A stretch of DNA of 64,000 bases from Lumbricus terrestris (taxonomy: Eukaryota > Annelida > Clitellata > Crassiclitellata > Lumbricidae): positions 5,432,370 through 5,496,369 of the forward strand of contig OX457040.1 in assembly GCA_949752735.1 (NCBI GenBank). Direction: 5' to 3'. The notes beneath the pieces were generated by a model. That model was not told where the DNA came from. It saw only the letters and a list, made by a program, of their open reading frames with translations, and did no database searches. This document shows positions 1 through 10,627 of this stretch, piece after piece; position 1 is the first letter of the stretch; each line of letters begins with the position of its first letter. The position numbers were made by a program, and so were the translations under genes.

Positions 1-1945
1 ATATATAGAATTGCTTTTGAGCTTTACTGAACTATTAGCGATGGAGCTATATAATTATAATAATAATAAATGTTTCTTTCGCTTGAACTGACATTTAACG
101 CTAAAATGTGAACTTTCTGATGCTTACGTTGAGGACTGTTCGTTGCATATATTTTTAATTCTTGCATTTGAATCATTGATGTAAAAATTGGAGTATGGCC
201 TTACTAACATTTCAGGATCCATTTTTCCAATTAAAAGGATCCTGAAATCAGGGAGGGCTGGGAATAGTGTAGCGATCGTAGAACTACGCTACGAGTTTCT
301 GGTAGTTAATATTATTATTATTTTATTTAATTTTTGATCGATTATGGGGTTTCAGGGATCTGATATATTTGTTTTATTTCTGTATTTTTGAGCTGCCTTG
401 TGTGACCTATATTTTAATGTTGATTTGCGCTTGTCACGGGTCACAGCGACCGCTGACGTAGGCAGCAGTCGTTGCTGTTCCATTAATTGGTATATGTTCA
501 CACGCTCTCAGCGATCGTCGGTCGCTGTCTTCAAAGGCCGTGCCGCTTGCAGTCGATGAGGGTAATTAAACTTTCGCACGCTCTCTGAGGTGGTCTGATG
601 ATCAGAGTGAGCGAGGAATACAGCCAGCCAGACAAGCACAGGCAGGGACACGGATTGAGAAGGAAACACTGTAGGCGTGTGGGCCTGTGTATGTGTATTT
701 TCGCAAGGTTAAACTGGTGCATCTGTGGTCTACGTGATCAACGGCAGATGACGCTTTTCAGAAGGAGAGATAGACAGAGAAAGACAGCCACTGCTGGGCA
801 GACGCGGAGATACACAGGAGAGGACACAGGTGGCAGCTGATTTTTGGCGCCTTGGCAGCTGCTGGTTCGGCGCGCTCGGCTCTTCAGCTGCGCATGCGTA
901 GTAGAGGGACGCTCTCCTTGTCAGGCAGTAATAAAAGAGCAGCGCAACGCTGAGAGGCTCAGTTGCGCATAGGATCTCAGGGCGGTCGGATGTATAGTGA
1001 GTTGCGCACAGGATCTCAGGGCGGTCGGATGTATTGCGGCGGTTGGTAGTTTTAGGCTCGATCAAGTTGGTGAAGCATGGCCAGGATAAGCGCCTGCTTG
1101 CACTAGTTGCGCATACACGGATTCTGTCGGCGATTCATTCTCTCTCGACATGGAGTCGATTAAATAAAAGAGTTTGTTTGTTGCGAGAAATACATCAGCG
1201 TCGCTGCAAGTTTTGTCTTCGCTCTCGCTTCGGATATATTCCTGGATTACTAATTCAAGGCCTCTCTTCGCCCTGTCACACGGAGTGATTTATCGTGGGC
1301 TTCGAATCGTCAGCGCTCTGCTCTCGTTCTCTGAAATTGTGTTGCGAAGCGGTTGTTCGTATGGTTGCCTAAGGGCGTCTTTCTCAAACGGCTTGGATAA
1401 ATAGCCGAAATTGTTGTTCATTGCGAGAAATCAGCATCGGATTTAGCTGATCTTTTCGGGCGTTTCAAACTCGACGCCTTTCTGTGTGTTTCGTCGCATC
1501 TCTTGGATATCGTCTTCGTCGCTGTTCTTCGCACACGATCGGCTTTGTCCCTTGTCTTCGGACATAAGGTACGCTTTATTGGGGAATTAATACGATCGGT
1601 TATTAAGACATTTTGGGCTGAACTGAAATTGGCTGTGGGACTTGAGAGTCAATCGGGATTTAAGTCAGGCATACTCCGGTTGATAGGTGTTTGCATTGAA
1701 TTGTTGCATTTGATTTTCATTGAATGTCTTTACAAAGGATAGGAACTGATAATTGAACTTACTGACTTTTATGTTTGATTGCTTTGAACATAATTGATGT
1801 CAATTGAAGATTCAATTGATTGGGAATAATAAGAAATATTAATTAAACTTCTGACTTTGATTATTGATGGCTTTGAATGTGACGGATGTGGATTGAATGC
1901 TTGATTTGTTAATAAGAATAACTACTTCGTTCACTGCTAGCGATA
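1..1945. other. GC-richer non-coding flank of the coiled-coil ORF
   Basis: No coding sequence is convincing here. Visible structure: a hairpin with 11-bp perfect arms (210-220 and 237-247), a short GTAGCG/CGCTAC inverted repeat near 269-292, a 39-bp-period direct duplication (961-995 and 1000-1034), and AATAAA signals at 930 and 1163. Stretch 420-1600 is richer in G+C than the AT-rich remainder. The layout could be the LTR or leader of a retrotransposon whose ORF follows, but no matching second LTR lies in the window, so this is a guess. Confidence 0.35.
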
Positions 1946-2722
1946 TTGACTGTGAGCTATAAAGATAGGAGTCATTTCTATAGCGCTATGGAGGAGTCTA
2001 GGCCAGTCACCCCTGCTCAGCCTTCACGGCCCCCTTCCTCGATGGAGATATTGCTCGAAGCAATACAGACTAATGCTAAGTCGACTCATGAAGCAATACA
2101 AACCAATGCTAAGAGTACTCATGAGGCGATGTCTTTTATGCAGTCGTCAATTGAAACTAATGCCAGGGACACGCAAGAGGCGATTTCCACGGTAGAATTT
2201 AATGTCCTGGCAGTGCAATCAAATGTAAGAGAGGAAATCTCTTCTGTAAAATCTTATGTCAGAGATACGCAGGATGCAATCACCTCAGAGCAATTAAATG
2301 TCAGGGAAGCGCTGACGGAAGTTGTATCACGATTGGAAAGGCTAGAGGCATCGCCGGTACCCAAGCCTGCTGTGGATTTGAACCCTGGTTACCTCACCGC
2401 TATTACCACTGCGGACGCGCCATACCACTCGACCATCGGCCTGGAGGAAACTTTGGGTGCTAGGCCTAAAGATTTCACGCAACCTGGTATATTGCGGAGA
2501 AGTGATAGATTGGCTGGTAGGCCGCCAATTTCATATAGGGAGTACGGTAGTCGAAAAGACTGGCCGCCTTTCCTGGGTTGGGAATCGAACCCAGAAGTCA
2601 CCTCATCCTGTCCTCCCTCTATCTCTAGAGCTCGTCCACAGCAGCACGCGGCCATATCGAGCGAGGATCCGGAAGTGGCGACTCCGGGGATGCCGATAGG
2701 GGCGGGCGTTACATTACTATAG
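1946..2722 (+). CDS. Coiled-coil protein, possibly LTR-retrotransposon Gag-like
   Basis: Open frame of 258 codons, the best-looking non-repeat ORF in the window. Residues 1-35 are Pro/Ser-rich. Residues about 35-135 form a repetitive helix with a direct repeat (EAIQTNAKSTH twice) and related units (IETNARDTQEAI, VREEISSVKSYVRDTQDAI), ending in VSRLERLEA, as in a coiled coil. The C-terminal part has a basic RRSDRLAGRPPISYREYG stretch that recalls tail sequences of Gypsy-type polyproteins. No zinc knuckle, protease or reverse transcriptase follows; the frame stops and a TTAA element begins 190 bp later. A second Met at codon 15 (EESRPV context) could be the true start. It may be an internally deleted retroelement ORF or a host gene exon. 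Recognition is weak. Confidence 0.4.
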   Translation: MTVSYKDRSHFYSAMEESRPVTPAQPSRPPSSMEILLEAIQTNAKSTHEAIQTNAKSTHEAMSFMQSSIETNARDTQEAISTVEFNVLAVQSNVREEISSVKSYVRDTQDAITSEQLNVREALTEVVSRLERLEASPVPKPAVDLNPGYLTAITTADAPYHSTIGLEETLGARPKDFTQPGILRRSDRLAGRPPISYREYGSRKDWPPFLGWESNPEVTSSCPPSISRARPQQHAAISSEDPEVATPGMPIGAGVTLL

Positions 2723-2911
2723 ACTCCACCGCTACCTAGCCTGATGCAACGTCAGTCCAAAGAGTGGAGAAAATAGGGGGCGCCACTTTCATTTATCTTT
2801 AGGCAATGACTAATAACTAATCATGGCAGAGATTGTTTCATGGCAGGAGAGCCTGTAAGTGTTTCCCAATGGACATGGTTATTATCATGCACAGTATTGA
2901 AATCAACCTAC

Positions 2912-5024
2912 TTAACCCCATTAGTGCCTAGCGTCCCCCAAAATGGGACACCACTTCAAAAATTCACATAAAATTAAATATGCATTGAAGATGCAATTTA
3001 ATGTAATAGCCGTCATGCCAACATGCTAATAAAGTGATTCTGACACAAAATGCGCACCAAAATTTTTTGGTCGGCTGAAAATTGTGTTTTTAATCACGCC
3101 ATTGACCTATTTTAACAAATGTAAACATTGCGGACTTTCCGCGTCTTATTTTTAAAAATGTGTGCGTATTTCTACAGATCTGTCTTTGGTTTCACAAAGG
3201 TTAGTATATACTATTAAATAAATAATTAGATCAAATTCATTTTACAAAAATATAACATATGCATTTTATCACTGAAGCGCTGTCCCATTTTTGGGGACGC
3301 AAGGCACGAATGGGTACGTGAAGTTCAATACATGCAGTTTTGCTTCTTGTGTGGTATTTTAGTCAGATATTGTTTGAAAAGAAGTATAAACGGCTGTTTG
3401 TAGGCAGAATTATCACCTGCAGTGAGAGTTGACGTTATCTGATGTTATTTGACTCAAAAATGTATTGACAACTTCAACTGTAGGCCACTTTAGGCCTATG
3501 TATACATGTATAGCCTACACGAATATTTCACATGTATAGAAATCGTCCAGGACCTACTAGGTCTATGCAATGTAGTGCAAAATAATGGTCAAAATGCACT
3601 CATTCTGATGTTTGCAGTTGCTCGAAAATTATATTTAATAATTAATTTATTATAATTTATTTGAAATAAATGAGGAAAAATATTAGTCGCTATGTAATTT
3701 GTCATTCTTTTCTAAGGTATCAGCCAAGCTCAAAAAATGTCATTGTTCATTGTGCTGAATATAACATTCCTGTAGCATTTTCAGTTAGGCCTACTACAAT
3801 AATAATTATTTCAGGTAGACATAATGGCAGTCAATGGCATCGTACTATGTTGAATACACCACTCGGCTTTTGCTCTGATTCACATCCATACGGATGAGTT
3901 GGTACATGGATTCAAAGCCTGGAGCCCTGGATTAGTCAGAAGGCATATTGGTTGTCAATTCAGTTGATTCCTGCCAACAAATAGAGGTCATTTCACCACT
4001 TCTTTACCACTCTGAGACTGCAACTAAGACTTGTTGGTTACAAAGACTGTTCGTTGAATACACTACATGGCTACTTTACTCAGTCAGACCTATAATGGAG
4101 TTGGGGTCTTGAGTCCTCAACTTGGTGTGGGTGGTTCATTGCAACCACTATGTTTTGTAGACTACTATGACAACTTTCTTTACCACTCTGAGACTGTTAC
4201 AGTAGATGAGCAAAATATACCACTATTGAGACGATACAGGCCAACAAATGTGAAGATTTTCACTTCCTTTGGTCGAGCTGTTCAATATAGAAAAGTGAGG
4301 GTCAGTTCATGGATCTGAACACATAGCTGTTTTTATCAGGGAAATGAAAGCTGACTGCATGAACCAGAAAGTGTGTTCATTTGCACTTTAGCACTAAACT
4401 CCATCTGTGGGAACTCAGATTCATTGTGCGAATGAAAGTGTGCGGAAAGTTTGAGAAAAATGAAATGTCGGTCCATATAAAGAGGGTTAGGCCAACAATC
4501 TACTACACAAAACCAGCCTAAAGCACTAAAGCACTTGAAACAGCTATAATACTTCATTTAATTGTTTTATATGCTTTAGGTAACAGTGTCGGTACAGTAC
4601 TGATATAGGATGTTGATCTAAGGCATGGACAGCATTATTATGATATGATGCGTGTAAGCAATTCATTTCAAAATGTGAACAATTTTACATATAAATGCAT
4701 TCAGGCATGCCATTTTTGTTGAAATTTTGCTTATACATTTGATTTTGAATGATTCTGAGTACAAATTATTTATATGTTCTCTTAAATCGACTGTAACAAC
4801 AGTCTTGAGTGATATAACCTGTACATATGACTATGTAAATCTTCACTTCACGTACCCATTCGTGCCTAGCGTCCCCAAAAATGGGACGCTTCAAAAACTT
4901 GCTCCTAAAGCATAAAAAGCACAAATTTTGCAGAATTTGTGTTAGGCATTGTCCAAACTCATCACTTGCAACAAAGTTTTTATATTTTGAGATGATTTTG
5001 AAAAATCAGGCACTAATGGGTTAA
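2912..5024. mobile_element. Composite TTAA (piggyBac-like) non-autonomous element
   Basis: TTAA occurs at both ends (2912-2915, 5021-5024). Termini are inverted: CCCCATTAGTGCC inward from the left and GGCACTAATGGG at the right. Each end region carries a G/C palindrome of the type GTCCC..AAAA..GGGAC (2933-2949, 4871-4887). Related termini also occur inside: GGCACGAATGGG at 3302-3313 and CCCATTCGTGCC at 4855-4866, flanked by the inverted pair TACGTGAAG/CTTCACGTA. Two short arms (about 400 and 170 bp) thus bracket a 1.5-kb centre. I see no transposase frame. In the centre, CTTTACCACTCTGAGACTG occurs twice (3999 and 4178 region). Confidence 0.75.
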
Positions 5025-5409
5025 CGTCGAGTTACAACATTTAGATTGTAATTATCGGGATAAAAAATGTCGTATCTTGATAGCCTAACAAAATACCTTA
5101 AATGCAATGCATGAAGGCAAATTGACGAGTGTTTATATTTGCGAAGTAGAGAATTGCCTGAAAATATTTGAAAGCTAAAGAATTAATATAGGCTAATATT
5201 AGCTTCAAAATATGAAGTCTGGCAACATGTTTCAAGTGGAGAATGCAAATTTAACACGAGTTTTAACCATTTCTCTCTCTAAGTATTGGTTCTTTGGTGT
5301 GTTACAAGATGCATAATAATTAATTATATTCGTAAATCCTTAAAAAGTTATTCCGAATTTTAATAAGGTCAACTTCAATCATCGCTAAACGCTAAATAAA
5401 GCATCATTA
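5025..5409. other. AT-rich spacer, nothing recognised
   Basis: No coding frame, palindrome or repeat stands out between the TTAA element and module 1. Confidence 0.5.
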
Positions 5410-5448
5410 TTAGACACCCTTTAAATATGTTTAATTATATTATAAATA
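5410..5448 (+). promoter_or_regulatory. PSE-like + TATA module 1
   Basis: TTAGACACCCTTTAA, then 16 nt, then TATAAATA. The box has one extra C compared with the consensus. Flanks match no other unit. Confidence 0.6.
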
Positions 5449-5534
5449 ATTGCAATTTATTTTGTTGCTACGCTTAGTATAATTTTGGTTGCAATAAATA
5501 AGGGAGTGAAACTGATCGAAATATTAATTCATTC

Positions 5535-5700
5535 ATTCATTGTTAAAATTTAAAATTTAAATAATGCCCATTCAGGGTAATACTCAGAGGTGCTACCGAC
5601 CCAACCTTCGCTGAAAAGTATTGTTTTAAGGCTGCGATTAAACACGTCTGAGCAAATCTTAGGCAAAAGGCGTCTAAACAGTCGGAGCCCATTCCATATT
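5535..5700 (-). pseudogene. L2/CR1-like LINE 3' end
   Basis: On the minus strand the last RT codons are readable in broken frames (pattern LKT.LF..GW.GS.SE), followed by a short 3' end and an ATGA-type tail. The same terminus is clearer at 36519-36991. No full domain remains. Confidence 0.6.
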
Positions 5701-6179
5701 ATGTAACCAACTTATAAGATCTACAGGATAGAAACAGAATTTATGTTCACATAAAGAGTTTGAGTGACGTCATTCAGCATATAATTCACTAGAAATTGTC
5801 GTGGATGTTTCAAAGGCTCATTAGTTGTATCAACCAAACATTAGGCGTGCACAGAAAGATAAAACACGCATAATAATAGATTTAACCTAGAATTTAATAC
5901 AGTGTACATTATTTGCGTTTCGTTTCCATAGTATATCGTATTAAATTAACCAAACCAATTATTTAGGCATAGGCGTTAGACAATACGTTTTTGAACATTA
6001 TATTAATCCACATAACATACTGCGGTAGCTGCGCGCCTTTATTTGCGCCCTTTTGTAGGAGGTAGTTTCTGCTGCACTCTATTTTCTTCGCGGATTTATC
6101 TGCGCGCTTTTGTCTGCGCGCTCTTGTTCTGCGCGCTCTTGTTCTGCGCTTTTCGTGTAAAGCTTATTTGCATTTAGGC

Positions 6180-6368
6180 TAATATTCATTATTCATTCAC
6201 TCATTCGTCATTCATTCGCTAATTTCGCTCTTCAATTTCAATATGGAGAGTTATATAGCTCCCTTTCAAGGTGCTTCTCCGAAGTGCTCCCAACCCAATC
6301 TCTGCTAAAAGTACTGTTTAAGGCTGTGGTAAATGCATCTGAGCAGCCAACAGGCATAAAAACGGTTC
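6180..6368 (-). pseudogene. L2/CR1-like LINE 3' end, second copy
   Basis: Same terminus as the preceding fragment: degraded RT C-terminal codons, the GGGAGCTATATAACT relative of the GGCGCTATATAA end, and a GAATGAATGA tail on the minus strand. Confidence 0.6.
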
Positions 6369-6424
6369 ACCTTCTTGAGGCGCTTTATAATTGATTAAAT
6401 ACAATACAATTACTACGAATCCGC

Positions 6425-6464
6425 TTAGAAACCCTTAATTAGAATGTATATTACGCTATAAATA
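6425..6464 (+). promoter_or_regulatory. PSE-like + TATA module 2
   Basis: Diverged box TTAGAAACCCTTAA, then 18 nt, then TATAAATA. An R2-type SINE fragment begins about 80 bp downstream. Confidence 0.5.
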
Positions 6465-6544
6465 AGAAGCACGGTGTTGTACGTGATTGTTTGTTCATAA
6501 TCCAATCAATTTTGAAATTAAATTATTTAAATATTTTTGAACTT

Positions 6545-6625
6545 TCACCCTCTGGCAGTGCCAATCCCATGCCTGCATGGAAGAGGAGGGGGATGCTAAT
6601 AATCTTTGTAATCGTAATTTTTTCG
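6545..6625 (+). repeat. R2-type SINE-like fragment
   Basis: Diverged copy of the body GCCAGTGCCAATCCC...AGGAGG...GCTAATGGTCTTTG that recurs at 8190, 16130, 20365 and elsewhere. Confidence 0.5.
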
Positions 6626-7023
6626 TCGTTGTACTCAAGCTTCAACTTCTAATCCACCGTCAAATTTGCGTCTCTAACATCGAACTGATGATAAAGTAAG
6701 GTTTACGTCATCGGCCACAGCAGCCGCAAGATGTCGCTAACTAGAACAGCTATAATTAGAATGACATGTCAGCATATTATATACTGTGGCAAAAATATCC
6801 CAAATTAAATTCATCCAAACTAGTACATTTATGTATAAGTATGACAACAACCTTCTTCCACTTGCATTCTCATCCTATTTTAGACCTAACTTATATACTA
6901 AATTCGGCGGAAAGACCTGGCCACCTACCGCCGATGTATGGCAATTGCCACCTAAGGGCTGATGGCTTAACACCGGGGATCAGCACCGGGCCCAACGCTC
7001 GCAAGCGAGTATGGGCAAAACCT

Positions 7024-7600
7024 TTACCTTTTACCATATACTAAAGGCATTAGAAATAATAGAGCCTACATAAGTGTCTTTGCAAAAACGAACACTAGAA
7101 AATTTTCTATTAAGTGCCAGGGTCCTCTTTTATGGAATAACATACCAGAAAGTATTCGTGCATCCAGGAGTCTCGCTCAGTTTAAAATCCAAATCCGTGC
7201 ATACACATTAAACAATGTAAAATGAACTCCTTTATTTAACCAATGTTCATGCTTATTATTATGTTTTTGATATATGTTTTGAGGGAAAGTATCCCGTTGC
7301 TTCTGTTCATTTGCTTTCAAAGCACCGCCATTAATTAATTAATATCGCATCTGCTTTTTATCTTCTATTGTTACCCCAATGAATTTTCTGGTAAATAGGC
7401 CCCACTAGCGGGATCATTCCCTTCGGGTAGCCTATTGGTTCTACCACACTCAGTATTGGTTGCTTACTTGTCCATATAATCGCAAATGTTAACTAGCAAT
7501 CAATCACTGTGTGTACTATCCTGTAAGCAAAATTGTCTGCTTGTCTTTGTTTTTTTGGTGGATCAATAAACCAATTGAATTGAATTGAATTGAAAAAATA
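7024..7600 (+). pseudogene. Jockey/CR1-type LINE: RT C-terminus and 3' UTR
   Basis: Codons to the stop at about 7224 read IRNNRAYISVFAKTNTRKF, then GPLLWNNIPESIR and LAQFK, the standard C-terminal tail of non-LTR reverse transcriptases. The 3' UTR has a small GC hairpin (ACTAGCGGGATCATTCCC region) and ends in a TTGAA microsatellite at 7575-7594. The catalytic RT core is missing, so the copy is 5'-truncated. Confidence 0.75.
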
Positions 7601-7754
7601 AAGTTTAGATTCCTGAATTAAGATAACTTTGCTGCTTTTTAACCGCATAGATCTATCTATCCGCGTAATGAACGATCACACAGGGATTATGTGATTATTT
7701 GATTGTATTGCACATGATTGCAATGAGTCAGATTAGAATAAGTACAATATATTT

Positions 7755-7815
7755 ACTTAGGTATGTATGTATGTACATTTGTTATAGCGCCCCTTAAAGA
7801 ATGGGAGAGAAATCG
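7755..7815 (-). repeat. tRNA-SINE 3' tail fragment
   Basis: GTATGTATGTAC...TTGTTATAGCGCCCCTT is the reverse complement of the 3' end of the tRNA SINE (GGGGCGCTATAACAAGTG + CATA tail). Confidence 0.6.
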
Positions 7816-7849
7816 CACGCAACACCTCACGAATTTTCAACCGCTTATC

Positions 7850-8145
7850 TATCGGAGTCTCTAACCTATTTAGGATGGTGATTTCTCAAAATGGCACTCT
7901 AAGTACTTCAGATCATAAGAAATTCCTATAACAATTTTGGGTGCACCTAGCACTAGAATTCGCTCTGTGCTACTTGTTACTATTGACATGAACTTATAAA
8001 AAAATTACAATATTAGCATAAAATATGCCCGCATTGTCCACTAGGGGTTTCAAGATTTCGCAATAATTGAGAAGATAACGTAAAATTTTATGTTCAACTT
8101 ATATACCTCTAATGCGGACCTTCCTCCGGTTATATATATAATTAT
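7850..8145 (+). repeat. Diverged duplicate unit, shared with 45900-46175
   Basis: Matched landmarks in both copies: TAAGAAATTCCTATAACAATTTT, AGTACTAGAATTC or its variant, TTGACATG, GCATAAAATAT and GTCCACTAGGG, ending in a promoter-like module. The last 80 bp are shared also with 8519-8620. Confidence 0.65.
8099..8140 (+). promoter_or_regulatory. PSE-like + TATA module 3
   Basis: TTATATACCTCTAAT, then 17 nt, then TATATATATA. About 65 bp upstream are shared with modules 4 and 11 (GTCCACTAGGG...GATNTCGC). Confidence 0.55.
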
Positions 8146-8189
8146 TATACATTTCACGGCGTACTAATTTTTATTTTGACCGCCGCTAG

Positions 8190-8300
8190 TCGCATTCTGC
8201 CAGTGCCAATCCCAAGCCTGGATAAAGGAGTATGGTGTCGCTAATGGTCTTTGTTACCACACAGTTACGTCAAACTCCAACTTCACTACTTTTTATTTCG
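8190..8300 (+). repeat. R2-type SINE-like repeat
   Basis: Body GCCAGTGCCAATCCCAAGCC, then GTCGCTAATGGTCTTTGTTA, CCACACAG and ACGTCAAACTCC. It recurs in both orientations (16130, 20365, 52270). Its 3' segment matches the 3' terminus of an I-type LINE preserved in the hAT copies, as expected for a SINE that borrows LINE machinery. Confidence 0.55.
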
Positions 8301-8332
8301 TTTATTTAATCCTTCAGCAACGTAGGCCTAGT

Positions 8333-8505
8333 GGTAAGGCAAGGACGATGGGATATGGACTTTGGTCAAGTCCTTCACTCGTAATTGCTCAGCGCTTCGG
8401 CGTGACGCTCCGATACAGTGTCCGCTCTGAAGTTGGCAGCTCCTCTGAATAGTGTGCTTGAAGGGGCGCTATAACAAGTGCACATACAAACAAACAAAGG
8501 TACTT
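8333..8505 (+). repeat. tRNA-derived SINE, 5'-degraded
   Basis: Retains the part of the tRNA head with TAGTGGTAAGGC, then CAAGTCCTTCACTCG, TGCTCAGCGCTTCGGCGTGA, GTGTCCGCTCTG, and the end GGGGCGCTATAACAAGTGCA followed by a CATACAAACAAA tail. The full-length copy is at 47333. Confidence 0.75.
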
Positions 8506-8584
8506 ATTTAGCACTTAGTCCACTAGGGTTTCACGATGTCGCTAGAATGGAAACGATAAAGTAAAATTTATTTTGATGTTTGGC

Positions 8585-8622
8585 TTATATACCTTTAATG
8601 CTTCTTCTTCAGTTGCTTTTTA
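8585..8622 (+). promoter_or_regulatory. PSE-like module 4 (TATA eroded)
   Basis: TTATATACCTTTAAT with the shared upstream of modules 3 and 11; at the TATA position only CTTTTTAACG remains. Confidence 0.4.
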
Positions 8623-8628
8623 ACGTCA

Positions 8629-8710
8629 GCTGTGTGGTATCAAAGACCATTATCGACGCCCTCCTCTCTTCTTCCATGCTTGGAACTGACATTGGCATGC
8701 ACTAAGCAGC
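8629..8710 (-). repeat. R2-type SINE-like repeat, reverse copy
   Basis: GGTATCAAAGACCATTATCG, CGCCCTCCTC, CCATGCTTGGAACTGACATT: reverse complement of the SINE body at 8190. Confidence 0.5.
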
Positions 8711-9059
8711 TGATGTGCAAAGCCTGGACTTCCAATGGCGGAGGTAACGTTGCCCTTGCGTACATGGTCGCCGACCCTCGTCTCCGCAGAACTCGCAGAA
8801 GTCAGAGCATAGGCGGAGACCTGGTCCGAACTTTGGGGGGGACGGACGAGCGGCCGAATGACGATCGCCGAGGCACAAAGCGCCTCGCAGGGGAGGGTTT
8901 GGGCTGGGAATATGCCCCCAAATTTCGAAAAAGTTTGATTTTCAGCACTACAATGGCAGCATTTCAGGTAGTCATATTAAAAAATTTCTTCGTCATTTCA
9001 GTGCTTATAGTCTTTGTTTAAGACTTCAAAAGTGTCCCCGCCAATTTCGAAATGCTTTG

Positions 9060-9535
9060 AATTGATAATTGTTTAGTAAAGTTAAAAGAGGTGTGTAAGA
9101 GACATCTCCAATTGGAATTTTCTGTTAAAAAATAATAGTTAATTTGCTTGATGATAATAGTTCAGTAAGGTTAAAAGAGGTGTGTAAGAAATATCTCCAA
9201 TTGGAATTCTCTGTTAAAAAATAATAGTTAACTTGTCTGATGATATAAGTTGAGTAAAATTAAAAGATGTGTGTAAGAGACATCTCCAATTGGAATTCTC
9301 AGTTTAAAACAATAATAATAGTTAACTTGTTTGATGATAATAGTTTAATAAAGTTAAAAGAGGTGTGTAATAGACATCTCCAATTGGAATTCCCAGTTTA
9401 AAACAATAATAATAGTTAACTTGTTTGATGATAATAGTTTAATAAAGTTAAAAGAGGTGTGTAAGAGACATCTCCATTTGGAATTCTCTGTTTAAAAAAA
9501 TTTAACTTGTTTGATGATAATAGTTTAGTAATTAT
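9060..9535. repeat. Minisatellite inside hAT copy 1, about 5 units
   Basis: Units of about 95 bp carry TTAAAAGAGGTGTGTAAGAG, ACATCTCCAATTGGAATTC, a TTAAAACAATAATAATAG spacer and TTGATGATAATAG. Copy 2 has about two more units. Confidence 0.85.
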
Positions 9536-9836
9536 ATTACATTGAACTTGGGATTTTAAATCGTACGTCTTTATTACCTATTGTTAATCCGATGTATAAT
9601 AACGATGTTCTATGTCCCATTGTTCGTTCTCAAGAGGAGTAATAAACAAAATACTTACATACTAACTTACTTTTACTTTCCATACTATTCCCAATGTCCA
9701 ACTGGGGGGTTGATTCTAGCCGGAAGGAAACCTGAGTGGAATGTAGCAGAAGCCCGATTATGACGTTGTGGCGTTATTTATTATTATTAATCAGAAGTTT
9801 AACGACATCTTATAGCTACAAAGGCTGTTGACGTCT

Positions 9837-10130
9837 TTAAAGATTTTTAACTGTGCATTCCACTTTTTTCTCCTCGCATTTTTTAAATAGTAAGATTGAT
9901 ATATCATTGGTTATACACGCAAGCAGCGTATGCTCAGTTGTTTCAGGCAATTGGCATTTAGAACACAAGTCTGTTGTGCTTTTACATAACACTTTCAGCC
10001 AAGTGTTATTAAGAACATGCCACAATCCTAAGTTGGGGAATTTGAACTTCTCTTTTCCTGATGGAGTCCATAAATTTTATATCAGTTGTGACGTTGGGTG
10101 TTGGCAAGGTTTTTATAATAACCGGTAATA
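9837..10130 (-). pseudogene. I-type LINE C-terminal fragment captured in hAT copy 1
   Basis: Reads WHVLNNTWLKVLCK, then LCSKCQLPETTEHTLLAC, a Cys-x2-Cys...His-x4-Cys tail motif matching FCDSCQTAGDIEHLLLAC in the larger LINE at 25646-26497. It stops at VKNL, and within 75 bp runs through AAAGACGTCAACAGCC...GTTAAACTTC into a TAATAATAATAAATAA tail, the usual I-element 3' end. RT and RNase H are absent. The same fragment is in hAT copy 2. Confidence 0.75.
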
Positions 10131-10588
10131 TGTTAAAAGAGGTATATTATCCACACAAACTATTCAACGTGGGACTAAAATTAATAACTATTGGTTAGAG
10201 CCTGGATTGCCCGGGAATTCATATGATTAGAAATACGAACTTCATCTGCTAAAGTTTTCTTTCTCTAATACTCTACTGGCGTGTTTGGGTAAATGCCCTA
10301 ACGCTTAAACATTGGGGGGACAAATGCATGGGCCGTCCCCCCCAACGCCTTTATTGGGGGGGACCGTCCCCCCTGTCCCCCCCTAGGTCTCCGCCAGTGA
10401 GTCAGAGTCGGCTAAAGCTCCCTCGCAACGACAAGGCGAACGCATCGGACGTTTACACCGTCCAGTGGATGAGCCAGTCACTCAAACGGCACTCCGAGGT
10501 AGGCGGTGAATGCACACGACTGCTTCTGCAAGGTTAACTTAAGGGGCTTCACATTCTGATGAAGCTAGTCATGGTTTGAAAGTTCAAC

Positions 10589-10627
10589 ATTATATCGGTC
10601 TTGAGACCTCTTGTTGAAGGTGTTTAA
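10589..10627 (-). promoter_or_regulatory. PSE-like + TATA module 5
   Basis: Minus strand: TTAAACACCTTCAAC, about 18 nt, TATAAT. Confidence 0.5.

Larger units (their letters stand above)
8808..10399 (+). mobile_element. hAT-like non-autonomous element, copy 1
   Basis: Termini CATAGGCGGAGACCT and AGGTCTCCGCCAGTG are imperfect inverted repeats, and the 8-bp direct duplication AGTCAGAG flanks them (8800-8807, 10400-10407): the signature of hAT insertion. Length is 1592 bp. Inside are a G-rich 5' part, a minisatellite (about 9060-9535), an I-type LINE C-terminus on the minus strand, and a G/C-rich 3' end. It is nearly identical to the inverted copy at 17644-19433, implying recent activity. No transposase is encoded, so movement would need one supplied in trans. 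Confidence 0.9.

Noticed and set aside
2575..2605. tRNA B-box-like GGAATCGAACCCAG within the coiled-coil ORF
   Set aside because: No matching A box or stems; it is probably chance within the coding frame.
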